The translations under genes were made by a program, and so were the position numbers. Under the pieces are notes generated by a model. That model saw nothing but the letters and a program-made list of their open reading frames with translations. It did no database searches and was not told where the DNA came from. A stretch of DNA of 64,000 nucleotides from Utricularia gibba (Eukaryota > Streptophyta > Magnoliopsida > Lamiales > Lentibulariaceae), in the NCBI GenBank assembly GCA_002189035.1, contig CM007990.1:5704001-5768000 (forward strand), in the 5' to 3' direction. Each line of letters starts with the position of its first letter. The stretch's first letter is position 1. This document shows, piece after piece, positions 12,190 through 23,181 of this stretch.

Positions 12190-13978
12190 CTCCAGAGAAA
12201 CCCGACGGCTTTTCGTTTTGTCTGCCAACACTGCGGCGTTCCGATGTCTCTTAAATAGAATCGGAAAAAGTGAGCGTTCTTCTTTAGGCCGAGATTCATT
12301 AAATAAGATTTGCAATTTTCAACATTAAATTAAAGCGTCATAATTTCGGCAAAATTCACCCACTCAAATTATCTCTTGAACAATTTCATTTTTTTAAAAC
12401 AATATATTCAATTTCTAAAAAATCATTATTTCCACCCATATACGTATCGTATTTATAATTCGGGACCAGATTCATAGAATTGGAATGGAATCCCGTCGCG
12501 GGCGTTCAAAATTGGAATAATTTCAAATGGGCTCCCTTTATATTAAATTTCCCCATTTCTTAGTTGCTAAATTATTTAAAAAGTCTGGGTATTTCCATAA
12601 ATGCACTTGCCCCATAACAAATAATGCATACTACATGTTTTTTTATTTATGTTACTAAATATACGGACCTTGAATTAAGAATTATTTTATTTAATCAAAG
12701 TATTTATTTAAATAATTAAAATATATTATTCATTAAGCTAACCTAATAAATGGATGCTTTCCAATTCCCTTGGTATTGAAGGGTAAAAATGGAATTTCAA
12801 GAGACGGAAAGAAGGGCGGTAATTGTGGAGAGGGTGGGTGGGCCATGAAGATCCGGCCGCTGATTGCGCTGCTTGCCTTTATTTTTGTCCGGTTGGGATC
12901 ATTTACTGATTGGGGGGACGGGCCCCACTCGCCTACCCTAATTTCTCAACTTAAATTATTAAAAGTTAGATAAAATATTAGTTATGATTTTAAGGTACAA
13001 ATTATATTTTTGAAGAATGCGTTTTATTTATTAAAATAATATACTCGATTGACAATTATTAAAAATTAATAAAAAATTTTGGTTCCCTATTAATTTGATA
13101 AAAAAATGTGAATTGGAAATAATGAAAATTTGATATTACTCATATAGTATTTGGAAAATAAAGTGTGTTTATTTTATGATTCAAATTAAGTATATTTTTT
13201 TATTGAAAACGCATTTTACTAAATAAGTGACGTTTATTTATTTATTTATTCATATGTACATGTGCTATTAATATAAATTAGTGTTCTGAAAAATTTTTGG
13301 AACATATTTTTATTTTTTAAAATTATTTTAAAAAATTGAAAATAGGAAGTAAATTTAAACTATTATTTATTTTTTTTAAAAAATACTTTTTATATTATAA
13401 TTTTAAAAATATTTTTTGATAAAATTATTTTTATAATTGATAGTATTCTAAAATAAAATTATTTTTATTTTTTAAAAATAAAAATAAGTTTCAAAAAATA
13501 AATTAACTAATAACACAAACCAGATGGTCTCGTACCCCACAGGCATGGTGTGTGGATCGTTGCACATGTAATAACAAGGGGTTTTCGCTTCACTCCCAAC
13601 TCTACCGGGGGTTCTCTGATCCCTATTTTCCAGTTCCCCTTATCGAATCCCGGGGTCAGCCAACAAAAGGGTGGTGCGTGTGATAGCAAATTCGTTCTCC
13701 GTTTCTGGGATATTCTTGGGAGGGGATGGCTGGAATCTGTTGTTGTATCATGGGGTTCTCTGGAATTACAAACTAGTCCAAGAACGCAGATTTGACTTGA
13801 TTATTTACAGCGTCGATCAGGTTGGTTTCCGTTTTGCAAGTATCTTCCTCGTACGAAAGATTGATTCCTGGGATGGATAATGCAGGCGACTGGGATTCTG
13901 TATATTGTTTATTTCTTTACTCGATGGACTTCATGTTTCTGATAGCCCTTTTGTGTTGATGGGATGATGATGTAGACG
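12190..13978. other. Divergent AT-rich spacer upstream of E6-like (-) and UGT (+)
   Basis: From 12320 to about 13500 the DNA is strongly AT-rich with many A/T homopolymers and no coding signal. From about 13510 to 13978 composition becomes balanced; this is probably the UGT leader, possibly with a leader intron ending near the TAG at 13972-13974. No repeats or mobile element ends were recognised. Confidence 0.5.
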
Positions 13979-15606
13979 ATGGGCCAGATGAGGTTCCTGA
14001 TGTACCCGTGGTTCGCCGTCGGCCATCTTACGACGTTTCTTCAGATATCGAACAAGTTCGCCAGCCGGGGACATGAAGTCTACTTCATCGTCCCAGAGAA
14101 GACACTCTCCAAGGTGGAGCACTTAAGTCTTCATCCCAAACTGATCACCTTCATCCCTTTTGTCGTCCCCCACTTCGAAGGACTACCTGCCGGAACCGAA
14201 ACCACAGCCGACGTGCCGTTTCCGATGTACTCTCGTCTCCGGGCGGCTATGGACCTCACCAAGGATGCAATCGGATCGCTTCTGGAACAACTCAAGCCGC
14301 ATTTAGTGTTTTACGACTTTGCCCAGTGGATGCCGGGGTTGGCGAGGGGACTTGGGATCAAGGCCATTTCGTACTGTACCATTAGCCCAGCTGCGGTGGG
14401 GTGGCTGTTCCGCGACCACGATGACTTCGCGGAGCCTCCACCTGGATTCCCGATGATGAACATGAGGTTAAAAAAATGTGATGCAATGGCGATTCATGGC
14501 ATTAACAACAGAGAAGAGATCAGCTCCGGTGGGATGAGGTATTGTCGGAATTTGAAGTTTATACGTGATCCATCACCTTGGATGCATTTTTCCGATAACT
14601 CATCTGTAATCTTCACTCTCATTTTCTGTATGTCTTCTTACAAATTTCACTGATTGCATCTCATTTTATTCCAATAGGTTTGTTGAACGGGTGGTAGCTG
14701 CCTTCGAGGAAAGTGATGCGATCGTGTTCAAAACTTGCAGAGAAATGGAAGGCAAGTACGTGGATTACATAGTGAAGAGATTCAAGAAGCCGGTGCTTCT
14801 CGCCGGCCCTGTTCTACCTCCGCGCAGTTCAGTGGACGAGGTATGACAATGCTTTTATGTGCTGTAAACGTCGAATAAAAAATGGACTTCACTGTCAGGC
14901 AAAACAGGGCGAGGATGGCGGATGTACGAAATGGTTGGATCAGTTCGAGGCCAAGTCAGTCATCTACTGTGCATTCGGGAGTGAAGCCAGGCTGCAAATG
15001 GACCAATTCAAGGAACTTTTACTGGGCATCGAGCTCACCAGACGCCCTTTCTTTGCGGCCCTGAAACCGCCAATCGGGTTCGAGAGCACGGACCAGGCTC
15101 TACCGGAGGGATTCGCGGAGAGGACGAAGGAACGAGGGGTGGTTCACGGAGGATGGGTTCCACAAACCACGATCCTCTCACATCCCAGTGTGGGCTGCTT
15201 GATCACCCACTGCGGGTGGGGGTCTTTGAGTGAAGGAATACTGAACAAGTGCCAGTTCGTGTTGATGCCGCACGTTGGGGATCAACTCATCAATGCGAAG
15301 CTATTTGGGGATGATCTGAGAGTTGGTGTCGAAGTCGAGAAGGGAGATGATGGGATTTACAGGAAGCAGAGTGTGAAGAAAGCAGTGGATCTGGTGATGG
15401 ATGGGAAGGAGTTTGGGGATGAGATCATGGCGAATCATAGAGCATGGACAGAGCTACTGCTGAAGGAAGGTCTTGAAGATTCTTATATCGATGAGCTCGT
15501 TCTCGACCTTCAGTCCCTTTTGAAGACCAAACTTCCTAAAGCATCGCTATGTGCTGCAGTCTCTGCTTTGCTTCTGTGTGCTCATGAACATGAACCAATT
15601 CAATAA
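13979..15606 (+). CDS. UDP-glycosyltransferase, UGT79-like (flavonoid/anthocyanin glycoside type)
   Basis: Three exons, 13979-14538, 14678-14840 and 14899-15606, give 476 residues. The N-terminus has the acceptor-site block MYPWFAVGHLTTFLQISNK. The PSPG box begins WVPQTTILSHPSVGCLITHC and continues GWGSLSEGI, ending HVGDQ; the last Gln is usual for UDP-glucose users but not decisive. The block KTCREMEGKYVDYI is typical of the UGT79/UGT91 clade, which often adds a second sugar to flavonoid or terpenoid glycosides, usually in the cytosol. The substrate cannot be told from sequence. The two introns are unusual for this clade. A C-terminal extension of about 24 residues (KASLCAAVSALLLC) follows the usual end. 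Confidence 0.9.
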
Positions 15607-15745
15607 AAATGGCAGTCTTTTAAATATTCTTGTATCTCCAAAGGTGCCAATCACAATGAACGGGAATCGGATTCCGGTTGAAGATCACACGGAAGCTGAC
15701 TGATATGATATGGTGGAATCAGCTTCTTATGGAGAGGTTCACCGG

Positions 15746-15769
15746 AAAAAAAAAAAAAAAAAAAAAAAA
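15746..15769 (+). repeat. A24 homopolymer just upstream of a start codon
   Basis: Twenty-four consecutive A residues end 14 bases before the PDAP1-like ATG at 15784. They lie inside the 177-base gap after the UGT stop codon, either in the PDAP1-like leader or at its promoter. Confidence 0.9.
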
Positions 15770-15783
15770 CTCAGGCGAACTCA

Positions 15784-16742
15784 ATGGGAAGAGGGAAGTT
15801 CAAGGGGAAGCCCACCGGGCGCCGCCAGTTCTCCACTCCTGAAGAGATGAGTATGTTAGAACCTTGATCTTGTTCTTGTGATGCCTTCCTCACGTTGCTT
15901 GGGGGTTTTCAGTGTCTGGAACGTCTGCTAGTCGTCCTCGCACCTTCAAGAAGGTCGGTACTCTGTGTTCCTCCCCCCTCGCCGGCGCTCTCTGATCCTG
16001 TTTTGTGGTATCATTTCTAATCAGGAAGAAGCTGAGGCAGTTGTGGAATCGGAAGAGGAACCTGGAGAAGAATCTGAGGTCAGTGCCTATTGAATCCAAG
16101 CTTCTTCAACTTCATTCATTCCCAGTTTTTGTGATGTGGGTGGTAGAAATCCAAGGGGACTCGAGGCCTCATCGAGATCGAGAACCCCAACTTGGCGAAG
16201 ACGAAGACCCAGAAAGCACAGGACGCTGCTGTAAGTTCTGTGAAATCCATATGCTCTGCCATAGCTACACACACTCTTGCTTCTTCTCCTTTTTGTACAG
16301 TTGGGAAAGACAGCAGAGCTCTCGAGACGTGAAAGGTTACATCTTCATTTCCTTGTCTTTGTCTTATGGCTTCTTCCTCCATCTTCCGGGAATTCTGTGA
16401 TGTTGCAGAGAGGAGATCGAGAAGCAGAGGGCTCACGAGAGGTTCATGAGGTTGCAGGAACAGGGTAAAACCGAGCAAGCAAAAAGGGATTTAGGTAACA
16501 CTTTCGATTCTACTCCTTCAGTCCAGTGCAAGAAGCAACGCGATCCAATGTGGGTGGACTCTGATCGCAGAACGCTTGGCGCTCATTCGAAAACGAAGAG
16601 CAGATGCCGCGAAGAAGCGCGAAGAGGAGAAGGCTGGTAATCTTCCTCCCCATCTGCTGCTAAACTCATTCATGTCTCTACACTTCCTCACTTCCTCCTC
16701 TGTGCAGCTAAAGAGATGATCAGGCAAGAGGCCCGTCACTGA
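15784..16742 (+). CDS. 28 kDa heat- and acid-stable phosphoprotein (PDAP1-like)
   Basis: Eight short exons: 15784-15850, 15913-15953, 16025-16078, 16147-16230, 16301-16335, 16409-16494, 16571-16636 and 16708-16742. All join in phase to give 155 residues. It begins MGRGKFKGKPTGRRQFSTPE, then a Glu-rich acidic stretch, then SKGTRGLIEIENPNLAKTKT, a basic/acidic coiled region (ELSRREREEIEKQRAHERFM) and QAKRDLERLALIRKRRADAA. This is the order of the PDAP1/HASPP28 family. It is highly charged and probably unstructured in part. The family is conserved in eukaryotes; animal PDAP1 has been linked to growth-factor and stress responses, and the plant role is not defined. Confidence 0.9.
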
Positions 16743-16998
16743 AACCTCATTTCTTGTCGCCGCCGCCGCAGCAGCAGCAGCCGCAGATGCTCTGAGATCC
16801 TCTCCGACATTTTCTGTCCATCCATGAAATGCTAGTAACAATAATAATATAAAAAATAATAATATTATTATTATTATTATTTGATTTTATTTATTATTAA
16901 TACAAAAATTTAAAAAAATAAAAAATGAATGGATAACAATTGCTACGGCGGGGAGGGATAAGAGAGGCTTGAGGAACAGGACGCTGTTTTGGAGGAGA

Positions 16999-17520
16999 AT
17001 GGCGTCGATTTCTTGCTACGCAGTTTCGGGGTGGGGAGCGGCGAATGTGGGTTTCCCGTCAGCTTCGCTTTCTCTAAGGGCGAAATCGATGCCTTGGCTT
17101 ACAGTGAAACCCCAAAACACGGCAACTCCAATGCTGCTGCGTTCGTCGATAATCTCTCCTTATCTGTCTCCGTCGTCGTTCGCAGGTGGGCTTGAGTGAT
17201 TCGAGTTCCTTTGTTGTTTATTGTTGTTTGAATTGGTTTCTGGTTTAGGGGTTTCACTGGGTTTGGATCTGAAATCCGGGGGCGGATTTGGGATTGGAAG
17301 TCCGACGAGGAGGCGTGGCGGAGGACTGGTGGTGAGGGCGGCGAAGTATGTTCTTTGTCAGACGAAGAGAAACAGGTCGAGGAAATCGCTTGCTAGAACA
17401 CATGGGTTTCGCATAAGGATGAGCACTACGAAAGGGAGACAAGTCATCAAGCGCCGCCGTGAGAAGGGCCGCTGGACTCTCTGCACCAAAACAAACCCCA
17501 GCTCCGGCAAGCGTGTTTGA
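16999..17520 (+). CDS. RPL34: Plastid 50S ribosomal protein L34 (bL34c)
   Basis: Two exons, 16999-17185 and 17249-17520, give 152 residues. The first about 90 residues are a Ser/Ala-rich, acid-poor chloroplast transit peptide ending near VRAAKYVLC. The mature C-terminus has the bL34 signature: TKRNRSRKSLARTHGFRIRM, then TTKGRQVIKRRREKGRWTLC. This small, very basic protein sits in the large subunit of the plastid ribosome. The start is the Met of MASISCYAV; an upstream in-frame Met at 16969 would give a longer, Arg-rich and less transit-like N-terminus. Confidence 0.95.
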
Positions 17521-17699
17521 ATTCAGCACCCCAAGTAATCCAGTTTCATTACACCATTTCTTTTTGCTCTTGTCGTCCATGAACGGATTTCCATAAGCGT
17601 TATGGGATTGATTTTCGAGCTTCAAAAGAATGAATAATGATCCCCTTAAGATTAAAGTGAGGGCCAACGAGCCCATTGCAGATGAACTATATGCTACTA

Positions 17700-20564
17700 T
17701 CATGAACATTCTGCTAGCAAGAGATCAGACAACGAGCGAATCAAGGACTTGGGGTCGAAAATAACACCTGCAGAGGGATCAGCTATGGAGTCGACAACCA
17801 CCTACAGAGAGTTTCATGTAGTGGATCAACAGGGAGTGCACTGTGAGGAACTGAGAATGGATGATGAAGAAACAAGGGCGTACCACACGAAAGATCCCCT
17901 GCTCAGTTAGGTGCTTTTTGTCGATTGGAATCTGGCCGTCTTTCGGCACGAAAATCGTCGTGATGTATTGGCTTGGCTGCATAGAGCTAGGCATTTAAGC
18001 ATCCAGGTATATTGGATCATGCAAGGTGATCCTCAGAGGCAAGGCACATACTGAGTTCTCAAGGTTGTTGTGAGGTTGGCCATGGGTACGGTTCAAGGCA
18101 TCTGTAATGGCGGTCACAAAGCAGGAAGCTGTGAACCCGTTGGTTTCTCTATCGTATGTTCCATTCAAGAGAAGAACCTGAGAGCAGAAAGCATCAGAAC
18201 AACTGATTCTATAAAGAAAGCTTTTGTCTACGTTCTCAGCAGGCCTAGCAGAGCAGTACATAACCTTGGGGCATGATCTTGATGAAATGATCTCCCCTAT
18301 CCCCATCAAAACCTGAAACAAGAAGCAGTTGATGCAAACACTATGTGCACATTCCACGGAAAATGGTTTCCCAGCCCTGGATTGTGTGTATACGTTCGTT
18401 AACAAGCGTTCAGTAGCCAACTCTATGACACAATTCTAACTACAAGTTGCCAAGACAACAGACTCATAGAACATGAAGATGTCGGTTACCAGGGAAGGGC
18501 AGATGGAAGTGAACAATGATCCCATCGCGTAGATGATGCAGTCTACACTCTTCAACTGCTCTAACACAGCTGGGTTAACCGAAGGAAAAACCTGGTTCAT
18601 TCAAGACAAGCGTAGCATTTGCTCAGCCACAACTTCCATGTTTCCACTCCTTCCCAGTAGAGGAAAACACTGTATTTCAAGATGATACCTCATGCAACAA
18701 ATTGCTTCCTTCACTTGACATGTAGAACACTCTCTTTAGTTTTGAAGGGAGCGGTAAGATAGACAAGTTGCTCTGCAAGGATAAAAACCATAGTATATCT
18801 ATCAACTGAATGATAATGCACAGGGCTTATTAGGACTCACCTTATCTATCAGCTGCATCCCTCCGTTGGTTGGATGTGATATTTCATTCTGGCCCCTTAT
18901 TATGCTTCCATCCTTGGGTTAGATCACAATAACAAGTAAACAATCACGTAAAAAATCATGCTGGCTGTCATGAACCAAATAAGTTCTTACCCACAACTCG
19001 CATCCCAAGGTAAGCCTATCATTTGTGGAGATGACAGGAAGGACTAAGCTTTCGGATGGAATTTGTGAGACACGGGAAAACAAAAAAATGGCAGCATCCA
19101 ATGACTGGAAGAATATGCGAGCTCCAGCAAAAAAGAAATTCCCTATACTGCACGCAAGGAAAAACGTACTGTTAAGTGCACAAGGAAACAAGAACATTCA
19201 TTCAAAAGAGCAATGCTGCACAGAAAATATGTGCTTGCTCATTTACAGGTAATTTGCTTACCTTCCATTACTGAAAGAAAACAATTCGTCTGACCTCCTC
19301 ATTATCTGCCACATTAGTCAGCCCTGGTTATAATGATGACAAGAGAACTCACATGCAGAAAAACATATAACGGAGTTGTCACTGAACCTCCTGAATCCAC
19401 TTATCAGTTGGACTAACACAAGAAATTACTCAAATGGATAGTATACCCAAAGATTTTTTATTCAAATTTTAAACTTTGAGATGAATACGTGTTTAGATTT
19501 GGTTCATTTTTTTGAGATCTGCTTTTGAAGCCAGATTCTGATACGGTGAGGAAAAAGGCATTCGAATGCAGAAAGGACCAATGATCCAAATAGGAGAAGT
19601 TATGACCTGATCCTGAAAATACGCCAAGAAAGCCCTGATGGTTTCCCTGTATGGCTTCGAGACGCCTGTCCATAGGGGGTGTCTTCCTTCAACTATGTCA
19701 TACCTGTGTAATTCTTAATAAAGTGAGCAACACAATGAAAGAAAATTTTTAGATAAAGGCACACTATTGGCAGTGAATTTTGTCACAACCATTCAAATTT
19801 TGCTTTCTTTGCATCGAGAGGCAAACGATGCCCAAGCAGAGTTCGCACTGCAAGGGCCTCATTGGTACTCTGATCAGATAACCTCAAGCACCTTGAACGT
19901 ATGTCACCAACAGCAGGTCCTCCTGAAGTAATACGAAATGCATATGGCTTTTTCCTCAACAAACACGTAAATCTCATAACATAACAACACATTCATCAGA
20001 AAAATAATGAAGGGAAGAAAGAAACACACCAAGGACACGAACAATCTCAGCTGTGCTCCCTCCATCATCAGACACAGGGAGGACATGAGCGACACGGGTG
20101 GTTAATCTCTTAAGCTCTTCTATAACACCATTAAATGCAGTACCGCCTGCATTACTGCAAAACCATCATATAACCTCAAACAAAATGCCTCACTTTTTGG
20201 CATTATAAAAATGCTTCCAGCATGCCTGAATTACCGAGCCTCATATAGAAATCTCAATGGAGATATACGCACCCAATGAGGTATCCCAAAAACCAACTAT
20301 TTGCAAACTATGAGGAGTCATACCGGAGAAAACAAGCAAAGATAACTGAGTTGCCGTTGTATTCGATGCAACCGAGGGAGAATACAAGTGCGAGGAGTAA
20401 TCACCCATCTGGGCCGCGCGGAAGAGGACTCTGGAGCAGGATAACGAAGTAAAGGGATGAAAAAGAATGTGGGAGACGTGGATTCGGAAGAAACGTCGAT
20501 TCCTTGCACTCAAGAGCGATGGGAAAGTTGAGGAAATCAGGGGTCCCAAATGCGCCTCTGCCAT
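17700..20564 (-). CDS. CofD/YvcK (UPF0052) domain protein, probably organellar
   Basis: Thirteen minus-strand exons: 20564-20324, 20146-20030, 19922-19790, 19703-19607, 19305-19262, 19147-18991, 18912-18841, 18772-18689, 18591-18490, 18312-18265, 18177-18052, 17976-17887 and 17801-17700. They give 470 residues. A Ser/Arg-rich, transit-like N-terminus leads into LSLLVFSGGTAFNGVIEELK, the glycine loop of the CofD fold, then HVLPVSDDGGSTAEIVRVLG, GPAVGDIRSRCLRLSD, SNGSIGNFFFAGARIFFQSL and IISTNDRLTLGCEL-like strands. CofD in methanogens and actinobacteria transfers phospholactate in F420 synthesis; bacterial YvcK affects central metabolism and cell shape. Plants are not known to use F420, so the role is unknown. 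The longer frame upstream begins at GTG, so I chose the ATG at 20564, which has a good AAAC-ATG-G context. Confidence 0.88.
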
Positions 20565-20741
20565 GTTTTCCGTTCCCCTGGGATTCCTCCGCACAGCCAC
20601 AAAAAAACGAAAGATTCCACCCGCATATGGTATATATCTTGCAGAAGACGCCGACCGCTGGTCGATGCCTTAGCCGTTTTCGTGCTCTTAAACAACGTAT
20701 CAATGGCAAACGCACCGCTGCAAAAAACAACGAAAAAGAAA

Positions 20742-20812
20742 TGCACCAGCCGGGAATCGAACCCGGGTCTGTACCGTGGCAGGGTACTATTCTACCACTA
20801 GACCACTGGTGC
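20742..20812 (-). tRNA. tRNA-Gly(GCC)
   Basis: The minus strand reads GCACCAGTGGTCTAGTGGTA at the 5' end and ends with a GGTTCGATTC T-loop and a complementary GCTGGTGC acceptor strand. The anticodon loop reads CTGCCAC, giving anticodon GCC. Length 71 with no intron and no encoded CCA is normal for a plant nuclear tRNA-Gly. It lies between the CofD-like (-) and borealin-like (+) start codons. Confidence 0.97.
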
Positions 20813-20978
20813 TGATGCTTGTACGTTTGATCTGTTAAACAGATTTATATTATACTTTCAGATTTTCAAATTATCCCGCCGACCTCTGGGTATTCGTCTG
20901 AATTCTTCAGTTGCAACATCTAAACACCGTTCGCTGAACTGTCTACTTTCTTCGTAGATTTGTTGATGTGAGCCTTCA

Positions 20979-22267
20979 ATGGCTGGGCGAAGAGGAAGAA
21001 AGCGTACCAAATCATCTGCAAACGAGAAAAACTATGTCGAAAAAGAAAATTTCCCTCCACAAAATGACGATGAAGGTTATTTGTGGTTACATTTATGATA
21101 TTGGATTGCTGTTTCACTGCTGAATCTTCGAAAGTAGGGATGCTGTGCTTAATTTATATGGATTTTTAACGATTTTCTGTCCTTTTTCATGAATATTCAG
21201 TTGAACGACAATGTGCTGCAATTAGGGCTCTACGCGATGTGGAAATTCAGCAGCTGAGGACCATGATACGCTTGCTTGTCTCCTATTTCACCCAGGAGGA
21301 ATTACAGGTTCCCGTATTGCTGTTTTTCAAAGAAAATCTCCCCAATCTCGAGATTGCGGAATCAGATGATGGAGCTTGTGAAGTGAAATGGAAGGATGAA
21401 AAAGGGAACTTATCTTTGGATCCTGCTAATGGAACGCAATTGCGTGCTTCTATGCTACATCGTTTATCAACTGCTTATCCTCAATGCTCTGCCGCAATCT
21501 CGTCTCTCCGTGGCTTCAACTTTTCAAGCAGAACAGGTATGCTGATTTCTCGATGGAACTCATGTGATGCTTCCCAAAATCTCCAAATTGAATTATAGGC
21601 CCTTTCCTCGATGTGTTGGATTCAACAATTTGCATGAGAACATAAATGGATTGGATGGTTTAATTTGGGCTACAAGTGAATGTTGATGCTAATGGTTCCT
21701 TTTGGCAGTGAAAACAGGTGTTTTGGGCGTCAATGAACTCCATGCCAGAAAACTGGTATGCTCGATCCACTTCCCTTCTGAAATTTTCTCCCTTATTTCT
21801 AGCCCCATTATTCCGCATTGTTCTGGGTTTTTCAGGTGTTGGATGAACCTTCTGCTTCACAAATACCATATCTCAAGGATGGCCTGCAAACCCCAAGTGT
21901 ATGATCTAAAATTTCTTTTCCTCAAATCACTCATTCGCTCTTGGCTGCAGTTGCATGTCTCCTCCAGTATCTCCTCGAAAAATGTGCATAAATCATGTGA
22001 CTCGTATAGGCATCTCATAGCTTCCCTGTGGCCTTACGCTAGCAGGTAAGTTGCAATAGGTTATCTGTGGCGATGACTCCCAAAACAGTCAGGCTTCCAA
22101 AATGCGGAGAAATGCTCCTCTCCGTGCGTGGCTCACCCCTTGGCGTTTACAAAGAAGACAACATGGAAACCATACAAGGTACCTATCGTTGCTCATGATC
22201 ACGTTTATCAGATCCGGGTCTCTGAAACATGAAATCAAATGATTTTGCAGAAACAGAAGATGGATGA
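20979..22267 (+). CDS. Borealin-like chromosomal passenger complex protein
   Basis: Six exons: 20979-21075, 21201-21536, 21709-21755, 21836-21898, 22046-22178 and 22251-22267, giving 230 residues. The N-terminus is basic (MAGRRGRKRTKSS). The helical block VERQCAAIRALRDVEIQQLR fits a coiled coil for the survivin/INCENP bundle. The C-terminus carries MTPKTVRLPKCGEMLLSVRG followed by SPLGVYKEDNM, the plant borealin-related signature as I remember it. The passenger complex targets Aurora kinase to centromeres and the cell plate. Exon 5 begins at the acceptor at 22044-22045; a rival reading would need a 14-nt intron and was rejected. Confidence 0.78.
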
Positions 22268-23181
22268 AGGCGTCATCAAGGAAGATGACTACCCGCTACT
22301 TTCATTGAGGTCCATTTTCCAACTGCACAATTTCTTACGTAGTATTCTGTTCTCATGTATCATTATAAACTCTCCCCGAGTTGTGGAAACTGGACTTTGG
22401 GCATTTATTGCCGGAAATTCTCTTCCCTACAAGTGCATGCAGGAACACACTCACACACTCACACACAGAGCTTGAGTTAGCTCGGTTTAATCGTGAACCA
22501 CAGAATGGAGCAGCAGTGAAGCCTCCTCTGGCGAAGTGTCTGCTGCTCCTGCTGCATCATCTTCGCGAACCAAAGCGGTAATCAAGTGGCTGATTGTAAG
22601 CCCTGAGCCCCCTTCTTCTTCTTCTTTCTCCTGTTCCCTTTTGTGAGTTGCAGGAGAAGCTTTCTCTGCTTCCACCGTCTCCATGATTTGCTCATTCCTC
22701 TCCGTGATGAGATCTTCCATCTCCCTCGCCTGGGACACGGGGACACCTACTCTGATATTCATAAACACCACGTGTCCGCAACCCACACGCCACGTGGGCA
22801 ACTCTTGGTTCGTTGGTTTGGCCCAATCCAATATCCATGTTTTTGAGCCGTTATCAACTGGGCTGGGCTATTTTACGGAAGAATGTTCAGTTTTGAAAAT
22901 ACGATATTTTTGGGGGGTGAAAGTATAAATAAATTCCTCGTCAATTGGTGCAGTCGCCCCCTCCTCCCCGTGTCGTTGAAAACGGACTTGGAAAGCCCAG
23001 AGACTCGTTATCGCATTTGGATGAGATCAGGCTAATCCGAAGGAACCGCCGGCAGACAGGTGCGCGTGCGGTCATCTCTTTCTCTTTGGAATGGATGCCG
23101 GTGTTTTTTTCCATTGAATCTCTTGATTTTAGGCCTTGAACAACTTGGATCGCATCGGGTTCTTTCATTGAATCTCACGGC
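22268..23181. other. Intergenic region with the promoter of the UBTD-like gene
   Basis: A TATA-like GTATAAATAAATT lies at about 22922. Upstream, near 22817-22866, are GGCCCA and GGGCTGGGC motifs resembling TCP-class site II elements found in many plant housekeeping promoters. A possible small minus-strand frame is listed separately. Confidence 0.4.
22487..22720 (-). CDS. Possible small acidic protein, unrecognised
   Basis: An uninterrupted frame of 77 residues from ATG 22720 (an upstream in-frame Met lies at 22762). It begins MEDLITERNEQIMETVEAEK, continues with a Lys/Glu run and then GGSGLTISHLITALVREDD. The composition looks protein-like and helical rather than random, and the frame lies in a gap between two plus-strand genes. 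I recognise no family, and there is no clear promoter. It could be chance or a 3' untranslated segment read backwards. Confidence 0.25.
   Translation of the reverse strand: MEDLITERNEQIMETVEAEKASPATHKREQEKEEEEGGSGLTISHLITALVREDDAAGAADTSPEEASLLLHSVVHD

Noticed and set aside
12320-13500. Possible transposon remnant in the AT-rich spacer
   Set aside because: No terminal repeats, target duplications or coding fragments were seen; it looks like ordinary plant intergenic DNA.
20565-20600. N-terminal extension of the CofD-like protein (AVRRNPRGTE)
   Set aside because: The first codon is GTG, not ATG; the next ATG at 20564 has a good context.
21951-22059. Alternative exon of the borealin-like gene (LHVSSSISSKNVHKSC frame)
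   Set aside because: It would need a 14-nt intron at 22046-22059, which is too short to splice. Starting exon 5 at 22046 keeps phase and family sequence.
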